A stretch of DNA of 64,000 nucleotides from Bacillota bacterium (GTDB taxonomy: Bacteria; Bacillota; Bacilli; Paenibacillales; NBRC-103111), in NCBI GenBank assembly GCA_023386955.1, contig JAEWIS010000044.1:310001-374000 (forward strand). The letters run 5' to 3'. The notes under the pieces were generated by a model. It had not been told where the DNA came from, did no database searches, and saw nothing but the letters and a program-made list of their open reading frames with translations. Below are positions 51,243 through 60,427 of the stretch, piece after piece; the first letter of the stretch is position 1; every line of letters starts with the position of its first letter. The position numbers were made by a program, and so were the translations under genes.

Positions 51243-52982
51243 ATGCTATTGAATGTGCTGCACAGGCCGGTGACCGGCGTAAATTATCCGTATTACAAGC
51301 TGCAGCAGGAATACGCACACAGATTGAAGCTGAAGGTCACTTTGGTTATTCCGGCAGCTTCGCTGGAGGATGACCGGATGGTGGAGGAGATCCTCCGGGA
51401 TCATCAGGAATATGGCGATGAGCTGGCTCTGTGGCTGTGGAGAGGCCGGCCGGAGTGGGGAGGCAATGCTCCCTATTGGCTGCTCAGCAAGGAAAACAAA
51501 CGTAAGACCCTGGCGCATGATCTTGAGCTCTTCCGGGGCAAGCTGGGACAGGAGCCGGTTTCCATCGGGAGCTACTTGTTCGATTCCCAGTCCATGGAGT
51601 TGATCCGGGAGCTGAGTCCTTCTACTACAACGGTGACGGCGGGCTGCTTTGAGGAGGGCACGAAGGTTTTTCATGGCTGCAATCATTCATGGTATCTGTT
51701 TTCGGAGGGGATGTCCTGGGGACCCTGGTATGCGGCTAAAGGCCATTCCTTCCGCCCTGCCGCAGATGAGTCCGATTGGAGCGGACTGGTGGCCATCCCC
51801 CATCTCAGCAGAGATTTAGCCCTGGCCTATGAGGGGCGGAACGACTTCTTCGCCAGCCATCCGGCCAATGTGCAGCGGGGGTTAGCCAACCGGGGATTAC
51901 GCCATCCGTACGATTTCAATCTGATTGACCAATACCGGATGCAGGAGAATATGAATGACGGGTATTCCTTCTACCATGTGCATGTAAGCCCGCCTTGGCT
52001 GGGGGATAATCCCAATGTGCAGGATCCGCCCGAAATCTCCCAGCAGATTTACCTGGAGACTCTTGAGTATTTGGCCCAACTGCGCAACGAGGGCAGCATC
52101 CGGGATATGCATATGAAGGAATTCGGAGAATGGTATAAGTTGAATATGCCGTTTCATCAACCGGCAGTGGCCTTGGGCAAGGACATGCTCTACGGGTCCG
52201 GCAAACATTATATGTGGTATATCGACCCGGCTTTCCGTGTGTTGATTGATGCCAATCAAGGGGGCTCCATCGGTGATTTGCGTCCCTATGCGGGCAGGTT
52301 CGCCGCCTATTCCGGACCGGATTCGCCCATGCGGGAAATGGCCAGCTATCCGTACCTGATCCAATCTCAGCTGCGTACAGGGACGGTGCATCATTCCTCT
52401 GACGGTGCAAGGACGACCTTGTATGTAACTGCCGGTACGCAGACCCTGGATTTATGCGAATGTCAAACCCGGGTAGCCGCCGTGGACCGCGACGGAAGCA
52501 GAACACGGGTGACACTCACACCGGCAGCACTGCATTTCAAAAGCGGCCTGAAGGCGCAGATTGAAACGGTCTATGAATTTACCGGTGAAGGTGTTATCCT
52601 GATCAACCGGAGGCTTCTGAGCATTTCTGATCCGGCGCAGCAGTTGGGCATACAGGAATACTTTAAGGGCTGCTACGGCTTTACGGAGTATGCGGAGGAT
52701 CTTCATGGAATTGTCCTGGAGGTGTGCGGCGAGGAAAGCCGGCAGGAGCTGGCCTTCCAATATGGCTCGAGAGGCATAAAGGCCGTCCGGGGGCAAATGG
52801 CAGCCGCTTCTATTCCGCAAATTTCAACCAGGGTTGCTTTGGAATCTATGAATACGGCTTGTTTGTCTGCAGAAGCGGAAGAGGGGCACCTCTTTAATCC
52901 GTACTTTACCTTAAAGCTGAATCATATCCTTTCGGATGACAGACGGGAGGCGGCAGCATGTCTGACCATACGAAAAGCTTAG
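51243..52982 (+). CDS. Unknown enzyme, polysaccharide deacetylase/GH57-like (putative)
   Basis: 579 residues, no signal peptide. The N-terminal part (TLVIPAASLEDDRMVEEIL, LALWLWRGRPEW, PVSIGSYLFDS) is like the barrel of polysaccharide deacetylases, whereas the middle has aromatic and histidine-rich patches (FYHVHVSPPWLGDNP) and the C-terminus is beta-rich. I do not recognise a named family. In the utilisation locus it would act on the imported oligosaccharide in the cytoplasm. It overlaps the zinc-ribbon gene by 25 bases. Confidence 0.6.
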   Translation: MLLNVLHRPVTGVNYPYYKLQQEYAHRLKLKVTLVIPAASLEDDRMVEEILRDHQEYGDELALWLWRGRPEWGGNAPYWLLSKENKRKTLAHDLELFRGKLGQEPVSIGSYLFDSQSMELIRELSPSTTTVTAGCFEEGTKVFHGCNHSWYLFSEGMSWGPWYAAKGHSFRPAADESDWSGLVAIPHLSRDLALAYEGRNDFFASHPANVQRGLANRGLRHPYDFNLIDQYRMQENMNDGYSFYHVHVSPPWLGDNPNVQDPPEISQQIYLETLEYLAQLRNEGSIRDMHMKEFGEWYKLNMPFHQPAVALGKDMLYGSGKHYMWYIDPAFRVLIDANQGGSIGDLRPYAGRFAAYSGPDSPMREMASYPYLIQSQLRTGTVHHSSDGARTTLYVTAGTQTLDLCECQTRVAAVDRDGSRTRVTLTPAALHFKSGLKAQIETVYEFTGEGVILINRRLLSISDPAQQLGIQEYFKGCYGFTEYAEDLHGIVLEVCGEESRQELAFQYGSRGIKAVRGQMAAASIPQISTRVALESMNTACLSAEAEEGHLFNPYFTLKLNHILSDDRREAAACLTIRKA

Positions 52983-53173
52983 TTTACCGGTGCCCTCTGT
53001 GTCTGCATGCCGGCAATGACGTTACTCTCAGGCAGGAGCAGGGGGACTACAGATGCCTGAGATGCAGCTTTACCGGAAGCCGTGAGGATATTCTGGATCT
53101 GTACGAGGATTACCGCAAGCGCTACAAGCTGATGGGCTCCAGGGTCACCCTGGAGATGCAGCAGAAGATGTAA
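52958..53173 (+). CDS. Small zinc-ribbon protein
   Basis: 71 residues. C12-x2-C15 and C33-x2-C36 form a zinc ribbon, followed by a charged helix (ILDLYEDYRKRYKLMG). It starts inside the preceding gene, so it is translationally coupled. No other domain. A regulatory or scaffold role is possible; a DNA-binding role is not shown. Confidence 0.75.
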   Translation: MSDHTKSLVYRCPLCLHAGNDVTLRQEQGDYRCLRCSFTGSREDILDLYEDYRKRYKLMGSRVTLEMQQKM

Positions 53174-53282
53174 AGGAACCGGCCCGCCCCCAGTCCAAGC
53201 CGGCTTGGGAGCGGGATAGCCGGGTGAGGGGAAAGCTGTCCCGGGTACAGCCGTAATGGGGCAGCTCTGTTTTACTGCTTTT

Positions 53283-53296
53283 AGAAAGCGCTTACT
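53283..53296 (+). promoter_or_regulatory. Candidate CcpA cre site before the secreted lyase gene
   Basis: AGAAAGCGCTTACT matches 13 of 14 consensus positions (only the first differs from T). About 40 bp upstream of the start, as expected for catabolite repression. Confidence 0.6.
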
Positions 53297-53335
53297 TTTT
53301 CTGGAATTTCCACAATGGAAAGGAGAATGAATGTG

Positions 53336-56300
53336 ATGCAAAGGAAATGGATAAAGGCGGTTAGCCTGTGGCTGGCCATTCTTCAAATGCTGCTGCTGGT
53401 TCAAGCCTTTATACCTGCAGGAACCGGTGCGGCTGCGGAGGGAGCGCTTCGGACAGTCATGGCTCCGGTAATGGATGCGCATGTTAACAGCGGGTCTTCA
53501 ACCACCGCTACCAATTACGGAAAGAAAGCGGTGATGGAGCTGAAGGAAGGCGGAGGGGCATTTAACCGCAGAATTTTTCTCCAATTCCCTGCTGTCAACG
53601 CGGGTCCTTTCAATCAGGCTATCCTCCGTCTGTATTTTAACGATGCCGGTCCTGTTCCCCAGGAGCTGTCCTTGTATGCCGTAGCTGACGAGGGATGGAC
53701 GGAAGACGGGCTGACCTATGCCAATCAGCCTTCCCATTCCGAGATTGTGGGTAAAGCCCTGGTAGGCGGTGCGCCGGGATGGTACCAGTGGAATGTAACG
53801 GATTACGTCTTGAGCCGAAATTCGGGGGAGGTAATCTCCTTTATGCTGAAGGGAACCAATACCAGCTCGAACCGTACAATCAGCAGCAAGGAGGGGGCGA
53901 ATCCGCCGCAGTTGATCCTTGATTATGATGTGACCGCTCCTGTTTTGGAGGCGGCAGCGGTAAGCGGGGAAAACCGCAGGCTGGAGCTCCGTTTTAACGA
54001 ATATCTCCGGACAACCGGCCTAACCGGACTTCTACCGGCTATCTCCCTGTCCCGGGACGGCAATCTGTTTACTCCGCTTTCACCGGAGGACTCCGCAGCT
54101 ATTCTGGGAGATACGCTGTCTGTTGTGTTGGACGACAGGCTTAGCGTGCCGGGTGCCAAGGTGCGCATAAACGCCAATGCCTTGTCCGATGAAGCCGGCA
54201 ATGCTATCGGCCACGAGCTCCTGATCGGAGAGCTGGCATATGACGCCACTGCCCCCGTGCTGAGCAGCAGTGTGGAGACAGACCGCACCAACCGGATATT
54301 GACGGTTTCGGCGAATGAGCCGCTGTTCCGTTCAGCCAGTGATGAAGCGGCCTTGAAAGCCGCCGTATCCTTTGCACAAGACGGGATAGCTTTTGCCCCT
54401 TTGAAGGAAGGAGACACCGCAGCACTTGCAGACGGCAAGCTAGTGGTTACTCTGGAATCCAAGCTGGCGGGAAACCAAAATAAGCTCCGTATAGAGCCTG
54501 ATGCCTTGAAGGATGAGGCAGGCAACCTGGTGGGGATGCCTTATGTATCCGACTTCATAACGGCTGACACGGCTGCTCCGGTCCTGGAGAAGGCTTATGC
54601 GGTCAACATGAACAGGAAAATCATCCTGGTGTTTGATGAGCCGGTGTTCAACGCCTTATCCGATGAGACGGCCTTCCATAACGGCGTTTATTACTCCGAT
54701 GACAATGGCAGGGAATATCGGCCCCTGAATGCTGCGGACCATGTCAGCATAAACGGTCAAACGGTATCCATTTCCCTGTACAGCCCGATTGCCGGGGAAA
54801 GCAACCGAATCCGGCTTGCCGCCGGCAGTATCATGGATGCGTTGGGGAATAAGCAGGAAGCTGACCAGATATCGCCATCCATCACAGCTGCGGACACCGC
54901 CTATCCGTATCCCGCTCCTCAAGAAAGCACCTTGGAGCTGGCGATGGCGGACTCGGCCAATATTATCTTCGGCAACAAGGATGCGGCCCAGGGCTCCTTC
55001 TCGGAGCTTAGAGGGAGCAAGTCCTTCGAAGCCATCGTGCAGGCTGTCCTCTCCGGTAATCGTGACCCTATGCTGGTTGAACGCTGCGTGGAGGTTATCC
55101 GCAAGATGCTGACCATAGGAGCCAATATGCCCAATCTCCAGGCCGGGCTCGATTCCCGCGGTCATTCCTCCATGGTGTCCTCTGCCGCTCTGCTGTGGAA
55201 TGATGAGGAAATCATGAGCTTGCTGACGGAGCAGGAGCGCTCCAAGCTGGCGGTTTTCTTCAAAGCCGCCTTGATCAGCACGGTCTTCACGACAAGCGAG
55301 TTAGATCAATATGGCAGCAGAAGAACGGGCGCCCGCCTGGCTATGAACGGAGATCCCAATACCTATACCGGCAACCCCAACTACTGGGAGCCCAATATGA
55401 CGCTGCTGTATGCATCTTCCTTTGTACTGGGGACGGAGAATGTGAAGGGGCTCTTGCAGCAATATGATCACGGCGCATTTCTTCAGGAGTTGAAGGATAA
55501 GGGGCTGACATCTGTTTATGCCAGCTTCGCCAGTACCCTCAATTTCGGATCACAAGCTGCGAAAGCGGCCATGGTGGAAGGCGTTGTCCGCAATCCGGGC
55601 TGGTCCTTCAAAGGCGTGACCATGGATGAATTCCTGGCTAATCCCATGAGGATGTTTGCCAAGGCCCAGGATGGGACGTGGGACCGGATTGCCCAGGATG
55701 GCGATTATATGGGCGAGCCGGGAATGGAGCATGAATTCGCATCCTCCGATGCGGACGGGCCGCGGGAGAGTGCTACCTATGCGGTGCTCGGCATCGATCC
55801 CTCCTTGCAGAACCGGATGCTGATGCATATGTTCGGTTATTGGAACGTCCCTGGCAATGAAGCTATGCGTGACCGTATAGCCAAGCTCCAAGCGGTGGGT
55901 GTATCCGATTATTACGCCAAGACCGTCAACGGGTACTATTCCCAATCCCGGGCCGGGACCAAAACGGAGCATACCACGGCGGATATCTATCTTTGGGAGC
56001 TTCTTATTTCCATAGGGGGTATGAATCCGGCGGCCTTCCATGATTCCTTCGATTACAAGGAAGGTGTTTCCGCCCTGACCGACCATTGGGTACCGGTAAG
56101 CGGAGCTTGGAAGGAAAAGCAAGCGGTCATTATTCCCTACAATGTAAAGGACCCGCTGACACGGGCGGCAGGAGCTGTCCCTTTTGATCCCTTGGAACAG
56201 GTTCTGGCGGTTTCGGATCATGCTGCTGAGGCGTCCTTTATCCATACGAAGGCGCACTTTGGCAATATCAGCTATCTTGCCTGGGTTCGGCCCGGGCACC

Positions 56301-56641
56301 TGGCGGGAGAGTTCGGCATCGCCGGCCGGGTGCAGGACGGAAGCAACTATTATCTGCTTTCGTATGGGAACGGCAAGCTATCCATCAAATCCGTAACCGG
56401 CGGTGTTACGCAGACGCTGGCAGAAGAGCCCATCGCCCTGAATCCGGGAGTCTCTTACCGGTTTCGCGGGGTATTCACCGGAGATACCATTGAATTGCAT
56501 CTAAACGGGCAAAAGAAGCTGACTGCTCACGACAGCAGGTTTGGCTCCGGTGCGGCAGGCTTGTATTCGGAGCGGGCGAATGCTTCCTTCGACGCTGTTC
56601 TGATTCAGCCTACCACGATGCCGGAGGGCAGTCACTTATAA
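53336..56641 (+). CDS. Secreted multidomain carbohydrate-active protein, lyase-like (putative)
   Basis: About 1101 residues with a signal peptide (WLAILQMLLLVQAFIPAGTGAAA). Order: an N-terminal DNRLRE/CBM96-like domain to about residue 190, three SwmB/Big-like beta domains each starting DxTAPVL or DTAAPVL, a helical catalytic-like domain from about 545 (NPNYWEPNMTLLYAS, DYMGEPGMEHEFASSDADG), and a C-terminal concanavalin-like domain. The middle is like polysaccharide lyases of the alginate/hyaluronate type but family is unsure. ATG 53336 and GTG 53333 are both acceptable after AGGAG. Confidence 0.68.
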   Translation: MQRKWIKAVSLWLAILQMLLLVQAFIPAGTGAAAEGALRTVMAPVMDAHVNSGSSTTATNYGKKAVMELKEGGGAFNRRIFLQFPAVNAGPFNQAILRLYFNDAGPVPQELSLYAVADEGWTEDGLTYANQPSHSEIVGKALVGGAPGWYQWNVTDYVLSRNSGEVISFMLKGTNTSSNRTISSKEGANPPQLILDYDVTAPVLEAAAVSGENRRLELRFNEYLRTTGLTGLLPAISLSRDGNLFTPLSPEDSAAILGDTLSVVLDDRLSVPGAKVRINANALSDEAGNAIGHELLIGELAYDATAPVLSSSVETDRTNRILTVSANEPLFRSASDEAALKAAVSFAQDGIAFAPLKEGDTAALADGKLVVTLESKLAGNQNKLRIEPDALKDEAGNLVGMPYVSDFITADTAAPVLEKAYAVNMNRKIILVFDEPVFNALSDETAFHNGVYYSDDNGREYRPLNAADHVSINGQTVSISLYSPIAGESNRIRLAAGSIMDALGNKQEADQISPSITAADTAYPYPAPQESTLELAMADSANIIFGNKDAAQGSFSELRGSKSFEAIVQAVLSGNRDPMLVERCVEVIRKMLTIGANMPNLQAGLDSRGHSSMVSSAALLWNDEEIMSLLTEQERSKLAVFFKAALISTVFTTSELDQYGSRRTGARLAMNGDPNTYTGNPNYWEPNMTLLYASSFVLGTENVKGLLQQYDHGAFLQELKDKGLTSVYASFASTLNFGSQAAKAAMVEGVVRNPGWSFKGVTMDEFLANPMRMFAKAQDGTWDRIAQDGDYMGEPGMEHEFASSDADGPRESATYAVLGIDPSLQNRMLMHMFGYWNVPGNEAMRDRIAKLQAVGVSDYYAKTVNGYYSQSRAGTKTEHTTADIYLWELLISIGGMNPAAFHDSFDYKEGVSALTDHWVPVSGAWKEKQAVIIPYNVKDPLTRAAGAVPFDPLEQVLAVSDHAAEASFIHTKAHFGNISYLAWVRPGHLAGEFGIAGRVQDGSNYYLLSYGNGKLSIKSVTGGVTQTLAEEPIALNPGVSYRFRGVFTGDTIELHLNGQKKLTAHDSRFGSGAAGLYSERANASFDAVLIQPTTMPEGSHL

Positions 56642-56651
56642 CCTGAAAGCC

Positions 56652-56679
56652 TTGACACCCCGCCACGGGTGTGTATAAT
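56652..56679 (+). promoter_or_regulatory. Strong promoter of the guanidine riboswitch
   Basis: TTGACA (56652-56657) and TATAAT (56674-56679) with a 16-bp spacer, just before the aptamer. Confidence 0.85.
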
Positions 56680-56693
56680 GGGCATCAACCGCA

Positions 56694-56829
56694 TAAAAAG
56701 CTTTCTAGGGTTCCGCAGCTTTAGGCTGGCCTGGTCCGAGAGAAGGCGGCAGTCTTCGGACTGTTGACACGGAGGGACAAAAGCCCGGGAGAATAGCTGC
56801 ATTCAGCAGTTTATTCTTCCGGGTTTTTT
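56694..56829 (+). ncRNA. Guanidine-I (ykkC) riboswitch with terminator
   Basis: The conserved aptamer blocks CTAGGGTTCCGC, CTGGCCTGGTCCGAGAG and ACGGAGGGACAAAAGCCCG are all present in order. The expression platform pairs CCCGGGAGAATA (56784-56795) with TATTCTTCCGGG (56812-56823) before a T-run; guanidine binding should block this terminator. It controls the two SMR exporters that follow. Confidence 0.93.
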
Positions 56830-56880
56830 ACGTTTATCTACCGGGCTGCGGGAAACATAGAACCATAAGGAGGAGAAACC

Positions 56881-57222
56881 ATGGACAGAAATTGGGCATC
56901 TGTCGGTATAGCGGCGCTTTTCGAGGTGGGCTGGGTGATCGGGATGAAGCATGCGGAGGGACTGGTTGAAATCACCGGAACCGTTATTGCCATTATCGCC
57001 AGCTTTTATCTGATGATCCGGGCTTCCCGGGCGCTTCCGGTAGGTACGGTGTATGCGGTGTTTGTCGGGCTGGGAACCGCCGGAACGGTGGTTGCGGAGC
57101 TGCTGCTTTTTGATGCGCCGGCAAACGGGTTGAAGATTCTTCTGATCGCGCTTTTGCTGGCCGGGGTTACCGGCTTGAAGCTGCTCAGCCCGCAACCAGA
57201 AACGGAACAGGAGGCAGGATAA
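56881..57222 (+). CDS. ykkC: SMR-family guanidinium exporter subunit (YkkC-like)
   Basis: 113 residues with four membrane segments and the essential glutamate E15 (FEVGWV). Paired SMR proteins form an antiporter heterodimer; in guanidine-riboswitch operons these export guanidinium. AAGGAGGAG lies before ATG 56881. It is followed after 3 bases by its partner. Confidence 0.88.
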   Translation: MDRNWASVGIAALFEVGWVIGMKHAEGLVEITGTVIAIIASFYLMIRASRALPVGTVYAVFVGLGTAGTVVAELLLFDAPANGLKILLIALLLAGVTGLKLLSPQPETEQEAG

Positions 57223-57225
57223 ACC

Positions 57226-57540
57226 ATGGAATGGATGTTTCTCATATTGGCCGGATTGTTTGAGATGCTTGGTGTAGCCATGATTAATAAACTGAATAAG
57301 GAACGGAGCTGGAGAGCCTTCCTTTACATGGCGGGCGGTTTTGCGCTAAGCTTTCTTTTCCTGTCCCAAGCCATGAAGGTGCTGCCGATGGGTACAGCTT
57401 ATGCCATATGGACGGGCATCGGGGCTTCCGGCGGTGCGATTCTCGGAATGGTGATCTACGGAGAGCCCCGTAATTTGCCGCGGGTTCTTTGTATCGCAAC
57501 GGTGCTGGCCGCCGCTGTGGGCTTAAAGCTGGCGGGGTGA
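57226..57540 (+). CDS. ykkD: SMR-family guanidinium exporter subunit (YkkD-like)
   Basis: 104 residues, four spans, E13 in FEMLGV. Partner of the preceding SMR protein under the same riboswitch. Start ATG 57226 after ACAGGAGGC. The stop is followed by a bidirectional terminator. Confidence 0.88.
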   Translation: MEWMFLILAGLFEMLGVAMINKLNKERSWRAFLYMAGGFALSFLFLSQAMKVLPMGTAYAIWTGIGASGGAILGMVIYGEPRNLPRVLCIATVLAAAVGLKLAG

Positions 57541-57567
57541 TTGGAACCGACACGCCAAAACGTGAAT

Positions 57568-57615
57568 AAGCAGGTAAACACTTAGAGTGCGGTCTAAGGT
57601 TTTACCTGCTTTTTT
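57568..57615. terminator. Bidirectional terminator after the SMR pair
   Basis: AAGCAGGTAAA (57568-57578) pairs with TTTACCTGCTT (57601-57611); a T-run follows on the plus strand. It also lies at the end of the convergent DUF1349 gene. Confidence 0.8.
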
Positions 57616-57652
57616 ATATGTAGTGAGGCAATGAGGGAGGCCGGGCTTCCGG

Positions 57653-58261
57653 TTATCCCGGTATTTCCTTCGCGCTTTTCACCGGCTTGGCCTCCAGCCT
57701 CAGGAACTCAAAGCTGACGCTGCAGCTTTTGCCGATGGGGGCTTGGGCCAGGATACCTGCCTTGATTTTCTCCGGCGCATCCATGCTGAAGTAGCGGATC
57801 AGCGTCCAGGCTGTACCATCCAATGAATAATAGAAGCCGAAGCAGCTGCCGGACCGCAGCACTCTCAGGTAGGGCTGAACCTCGCCGATGACATGAGAGG
57901 GACAGTCATCGGAAACCGCTCTTGTGACAACGCTTACAATGGAAGGCCCCGTTTTCCAATTTTCGTAACACAGCTTTGCCCAGCGGGCTTCGTCCGCCAT
58001 AATCAGCAGGCATCCCGCATCATACCACTTTAGCATTTTGATGCCAACCCGTGTGGTCAGATCAAAATCCCCCTTTACCTCCGCATACAAGAATGGCGCT
58101 GTCACATCAATGCTTCCGATCTCCGGATCATTAAAAAAGTTAGTGGACCGCGGAGCCTCCACCACCAGCCCCTGAGGCCCAAAGCTCCACTTCTCCGGCT
58201 CATTCAGCCAAAAAAGGCCGTTGGCCATTCGCATGCCTTCCATTCCCTGAAACAGATTCAT
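57653..58261 (-). CDS. DUF1349 (concanavalin-like) protein
   Basis: 202 residues of the DUF1349 family (sometimes called regulation of enolase): NFFNDPEIGSIDVTAPFLYAEV, KWYDAGCLLIMADEARWAKLC and FGFYYSLDGTAWTLIRYF fit the beta-sandwich. No signal peptide. Function uncertain; often glycan-binding-like. Start ATG at 58261. Confidence 0.85.
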   Translation of the reverse strand: MNLFQGMEGMRMANGLFWLNEPEKWSFGPQGLVVEAPRSTNFFNDPEIGSIDVTAPFLYAEVKGDFDLTTRVGIKMLKWYDAGCLLIMADEARWAKLCYENWKTGPSIVSVVTRAVSDDCPSHVIGEVQPYLRVLRSGSCFGFYYSLDGTAWTLIRYFSMDAPEKIKAGILAQAPIGKSCSVSFEFLRLEAKPVKSAKEIPG

Positions 58262-58380
58262 TCCATTCCAGCTCCCGTTGTTATAAGTTTAAGGTTCTGC
58301 AGATATGTCCATTGTTTTTTGTTCGCGCAGGATGTCCGACTTCATCGTATCAAATAAACTGCTTCTTTTCCAGCATTTAG

Positions 58381-58424
58381 AAAGCGCGCTTTTTTCCGGA
58401 GAGGGCTTAGGCCTCTCTTTTTTT
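58381..58424 (+). promoter_or_regulatory. Attenuator-like leader before the DrrAB genes
   Basis: Two terminator-like hairpins in a row: AAAGCGCGCTTT plus T-run (58381-58394), then GAGAGG-CCTCTC with TTTTTTT (58399-58424). No plus-strand gene precedes them, and the DrrA gene follows after 65 bp, so they look like a leader attenuator rather than an operon end. A 5-prime open frame from 58305 could be a leader peptide. Confidence 0.45.
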
Positions 58425-58489
58425 GTTCATATTGAGTTCATAAATCTGCGATACCATGCCAATATCAACGGATCAGGGAGGCAATGGAG

Positions 58490-59521
58490 ATGGAGAAAAA
58501 GAAAAGAGAGGCAAGTGCCGCCGGCGGACAATGGGCGGTGGAAGCCAGCGGGCTGGTCAAAACCTTCGGGGACAACCGGGCCGTGGACGGGGTAAATCTG
58601 CATGTGAAGACCGGCAGTATATACGGGGTGCTTGGACCGAATGGGGCAGGTAAAACCACCACCATCCGGATGCTGGCGACGCTGTTAAGGCCGGACGCGG
58701 GTTCGGCGCAGATTTTTGGGCATGATGTGGGAAGAGAGCCGCATATAGTGCGGCAGCTGATCGGTGTCACGGGGCAATATGCATCCGTGGATGAATCCTT
58801 AAGCGCCACGGAGAATCTGGTGATTTTCTCCCGGCTGCTTGGGTTGTCCCGGGTGGACGCGAAGAGGAAGGCGGCGGAGCTGCTGGAGGAGTTCGGTCTG
58901 ACAGAGGCAGCGAAGCGGCCCCTGAAGAATTTCTCCGGGGGAATGCGGCGCCGGCTGGATCTGGCCGCCAGTCTTATCGCCCAGCCGCCGCTGATCTTTC
59001 TGGATGAACCGACTACCGGTCTTGATCCCCGGACCCGGGCCCAAATGTGGGAAACCATCCGGCGTTTGGTCAAAACGGGCTCCACTGTGCTTTTGACCAC
59101 CCAGTATCTGGATGAAGCGGATCAGCTGGCGGACCGGATCGCTGTTATCGACCGCGGCCATGTGGTAGCGGAAGGTACGGTGGATGAGCTGAAAATGTCG
59201 GTAGGCACTGCATCCCTGCAGCTGCGGGTGGCGGAGCCGCTGGAAACGGAGCATGCACGACGGAAGGTGGAGCAGGTGCTGCAGGTGCGGGCGGCGGTTT
59301 CGGCGGAAGCCGGAAAAATTACGGCACCAATGTCCGATCCCGACAAAGTTGCGGATCTGCTTATCGCCCTCCTGGAGGACGGAATCCGCCTGGCGGAAAT
59401 GAGCATGCAGAAGCCGACGCTGGATGAGGTGTTCCTGACCATTACCGGAGATGCGCCGGCAGAAGATAAGCCGTCCGGGCAGCACGCGGCAGCACATCAA
59501 TTGAAGGAGGCAAACGTATGA
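58490..59521 (+). CDS. ABC ATPase, daunorubicin-resistance (DrrA) type
   Basis: About 343 residues. GPNGAGKTT, LSGGMRRR-like signature FSGGMRRRLDLA, and FLDEPTTGLDPRTR are the DrrA pattern; the C-terminal extension includes MQKPTLDEVFL, a further family mark. ATG 58490 is preferred over 58484 for spacing to AGGGAGG. With the next gene it forms an antibiotic or drug exporter. The attenuator-like leader suggests inducible expression. Confidence 0.9.
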   Translation: MEKKKREASAAGGQWAVEASGLVKTFGDNRAVDGVNLHVKTGSIYGVLGPNGAGKTTTIRMLATLLRPDAGSAQIFGHDVGREPHIVRQLIGVTGQYASVDESLSATENLVIFSRLLGLSRVDAKRKAAELLEEFGLTEAAKRPLKNFSGGMRRRLDLAASLIAQPPLIFLDEPTTGLDPRTRAQMWETIRRLVKTGSTVLLTTQYLDEADQLADRIAVIDRGHVVAEGTVDELKMSVGTASLQLRVAEPLETEHARRKVEQVLQVRAAVSAEAGKITAPMSDPDKVADLLIALLEDGIRLAEMSMQKPTLDEVFLTITGDAPAEDKPSGQHAAAHQLKEANV

Positions 59522-60333
59522 GCCAGACCACCATTACACCCGGGGCAGCCCGCCAACTGAAAAGCCGCAACAGCCTGGGCCAGACGATCCGGCATTCCTT
59601 GACCATGGCCTACCGGGGTTTGCTCAAAATCCGGCACACACCGGAACAGCTATTTGATGTTACGATTCAGCCGATTATTTTCACCCTGATGTTCACCTAT
59701 ATCTTCGGTGGTGCTATCTCCGGGGACGTGGCCAGCTACCTGCCCATAATTATTCCCGGGATTTTGGTTCAGACGGTTATTACTACCTCGGTCGTCACGG
59801 GGGTCCAGCTGAGGGAGGATATGGACAAAGGGGTGTTCGACCGCTTCAAGTCCCTTCCCATCGCGCGGATTGCCCCGCTGGCGGGGGCTCTTCTGGCGGA
59901 CACGGTCCGTTATACCATTGCCACTGTGCTGACCTTTGTCATGGGATATCTGATGGGCTACCGTCCTGCGGGAGGCGTGGAGCATGTGGTGCTTGCAGGG
60001 CTTTTGGTTATAGGCTGCTCCTGGGCCATCAGCTGGATTTTTGCCTTCTTTGGAGTGATTGCCCGGACGGCCTCCAGTGTACAGGGGATGTCCATGATCA
60101 TTCTGTTTCCTCTGACCTTCTTATCCAATGCTTATGTGCCTGTGGAAACCATGCCCAAATGGCTTCAGTGGTTTGCCAACCTCAACCCCATCTCCCATCT
60201 GGTGAGCGCCGTCCGGGAGCTGACCAATTCCGGCAGTGTGGGCAGCGATCTGGTAATCTCCCTGGTGGGGGCGGCTGTAATTGTGGCGGTGTTCGCTCCG
60301 GCAACCGTGCGGGCATATATGCGTAAGGCATAG
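59518..60333 (+). CDS. ABC permease, DrrB type
   Basis: 271 residues with six membrane segments (for example LPIIIPGILVQTVITTSVVTG) and the ABC-2 pattern VFDRFKSLPIAR. It overlaps the ATPase by ATGA. Exporter membrane subunit. Substrate unknown; lipophilic antibiotics are usual for the family. Confidence 0.9.
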   Translation: MSQTTITPGAARQLKSRNSLGQTIRHSLTMAYRGLLKIRHTPEQLFDVTIQPIIFTLMFTYIFGGAISGDVASYLPIIIPGILVQTVITTSVVTGVQLREDMDKGVFDRFKSLPIARIAPLAGALLADTVRYTIATVLTFVMGYLMGYRPAGGVEHVVLAGLLVIGCSWAISWIFAFFGVIARTASSVQGMSMIILFPLTFLSNAYVPVETMPKWLQWFANLNPISHLVSAVRELTNSGSVGSDLVISLVGAAVIVAVFAPATVRAYMRKA

Positions 60334-60343
60334 GGCAAGGCAG

Positions 60344-60364
60344 AACGCCGGCAACGGCGTTTTT
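60344..60364 (+). terminator. Terminator between drrB-like and response-regulator genes
   Basis: AACGCCG (60344-60350) pairs with CGGCGTT (60355-60361) around GCAA and is followed by TTTT. Confidence 0.7.
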
Positions 60365-60427
60365 GCTGCAGCCGGGAGGCTTGACAAACTAGGCGATATC
60401 AGGCAAGGTTTTCGTGGAGGTGGCGTT

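Noticed and set aside
53195..53208. Palindrome CCAAGCCGGCTTGG as terminator
   Set aside because: No T-run follows it; it is only a possible hairpin.
58305..58595. 96-residue plus-strand frame as a gene
   Set aside because: It overlaps two terminator-like hairpins and the DrrA start in another frame; kept only as a possible leader peptide.
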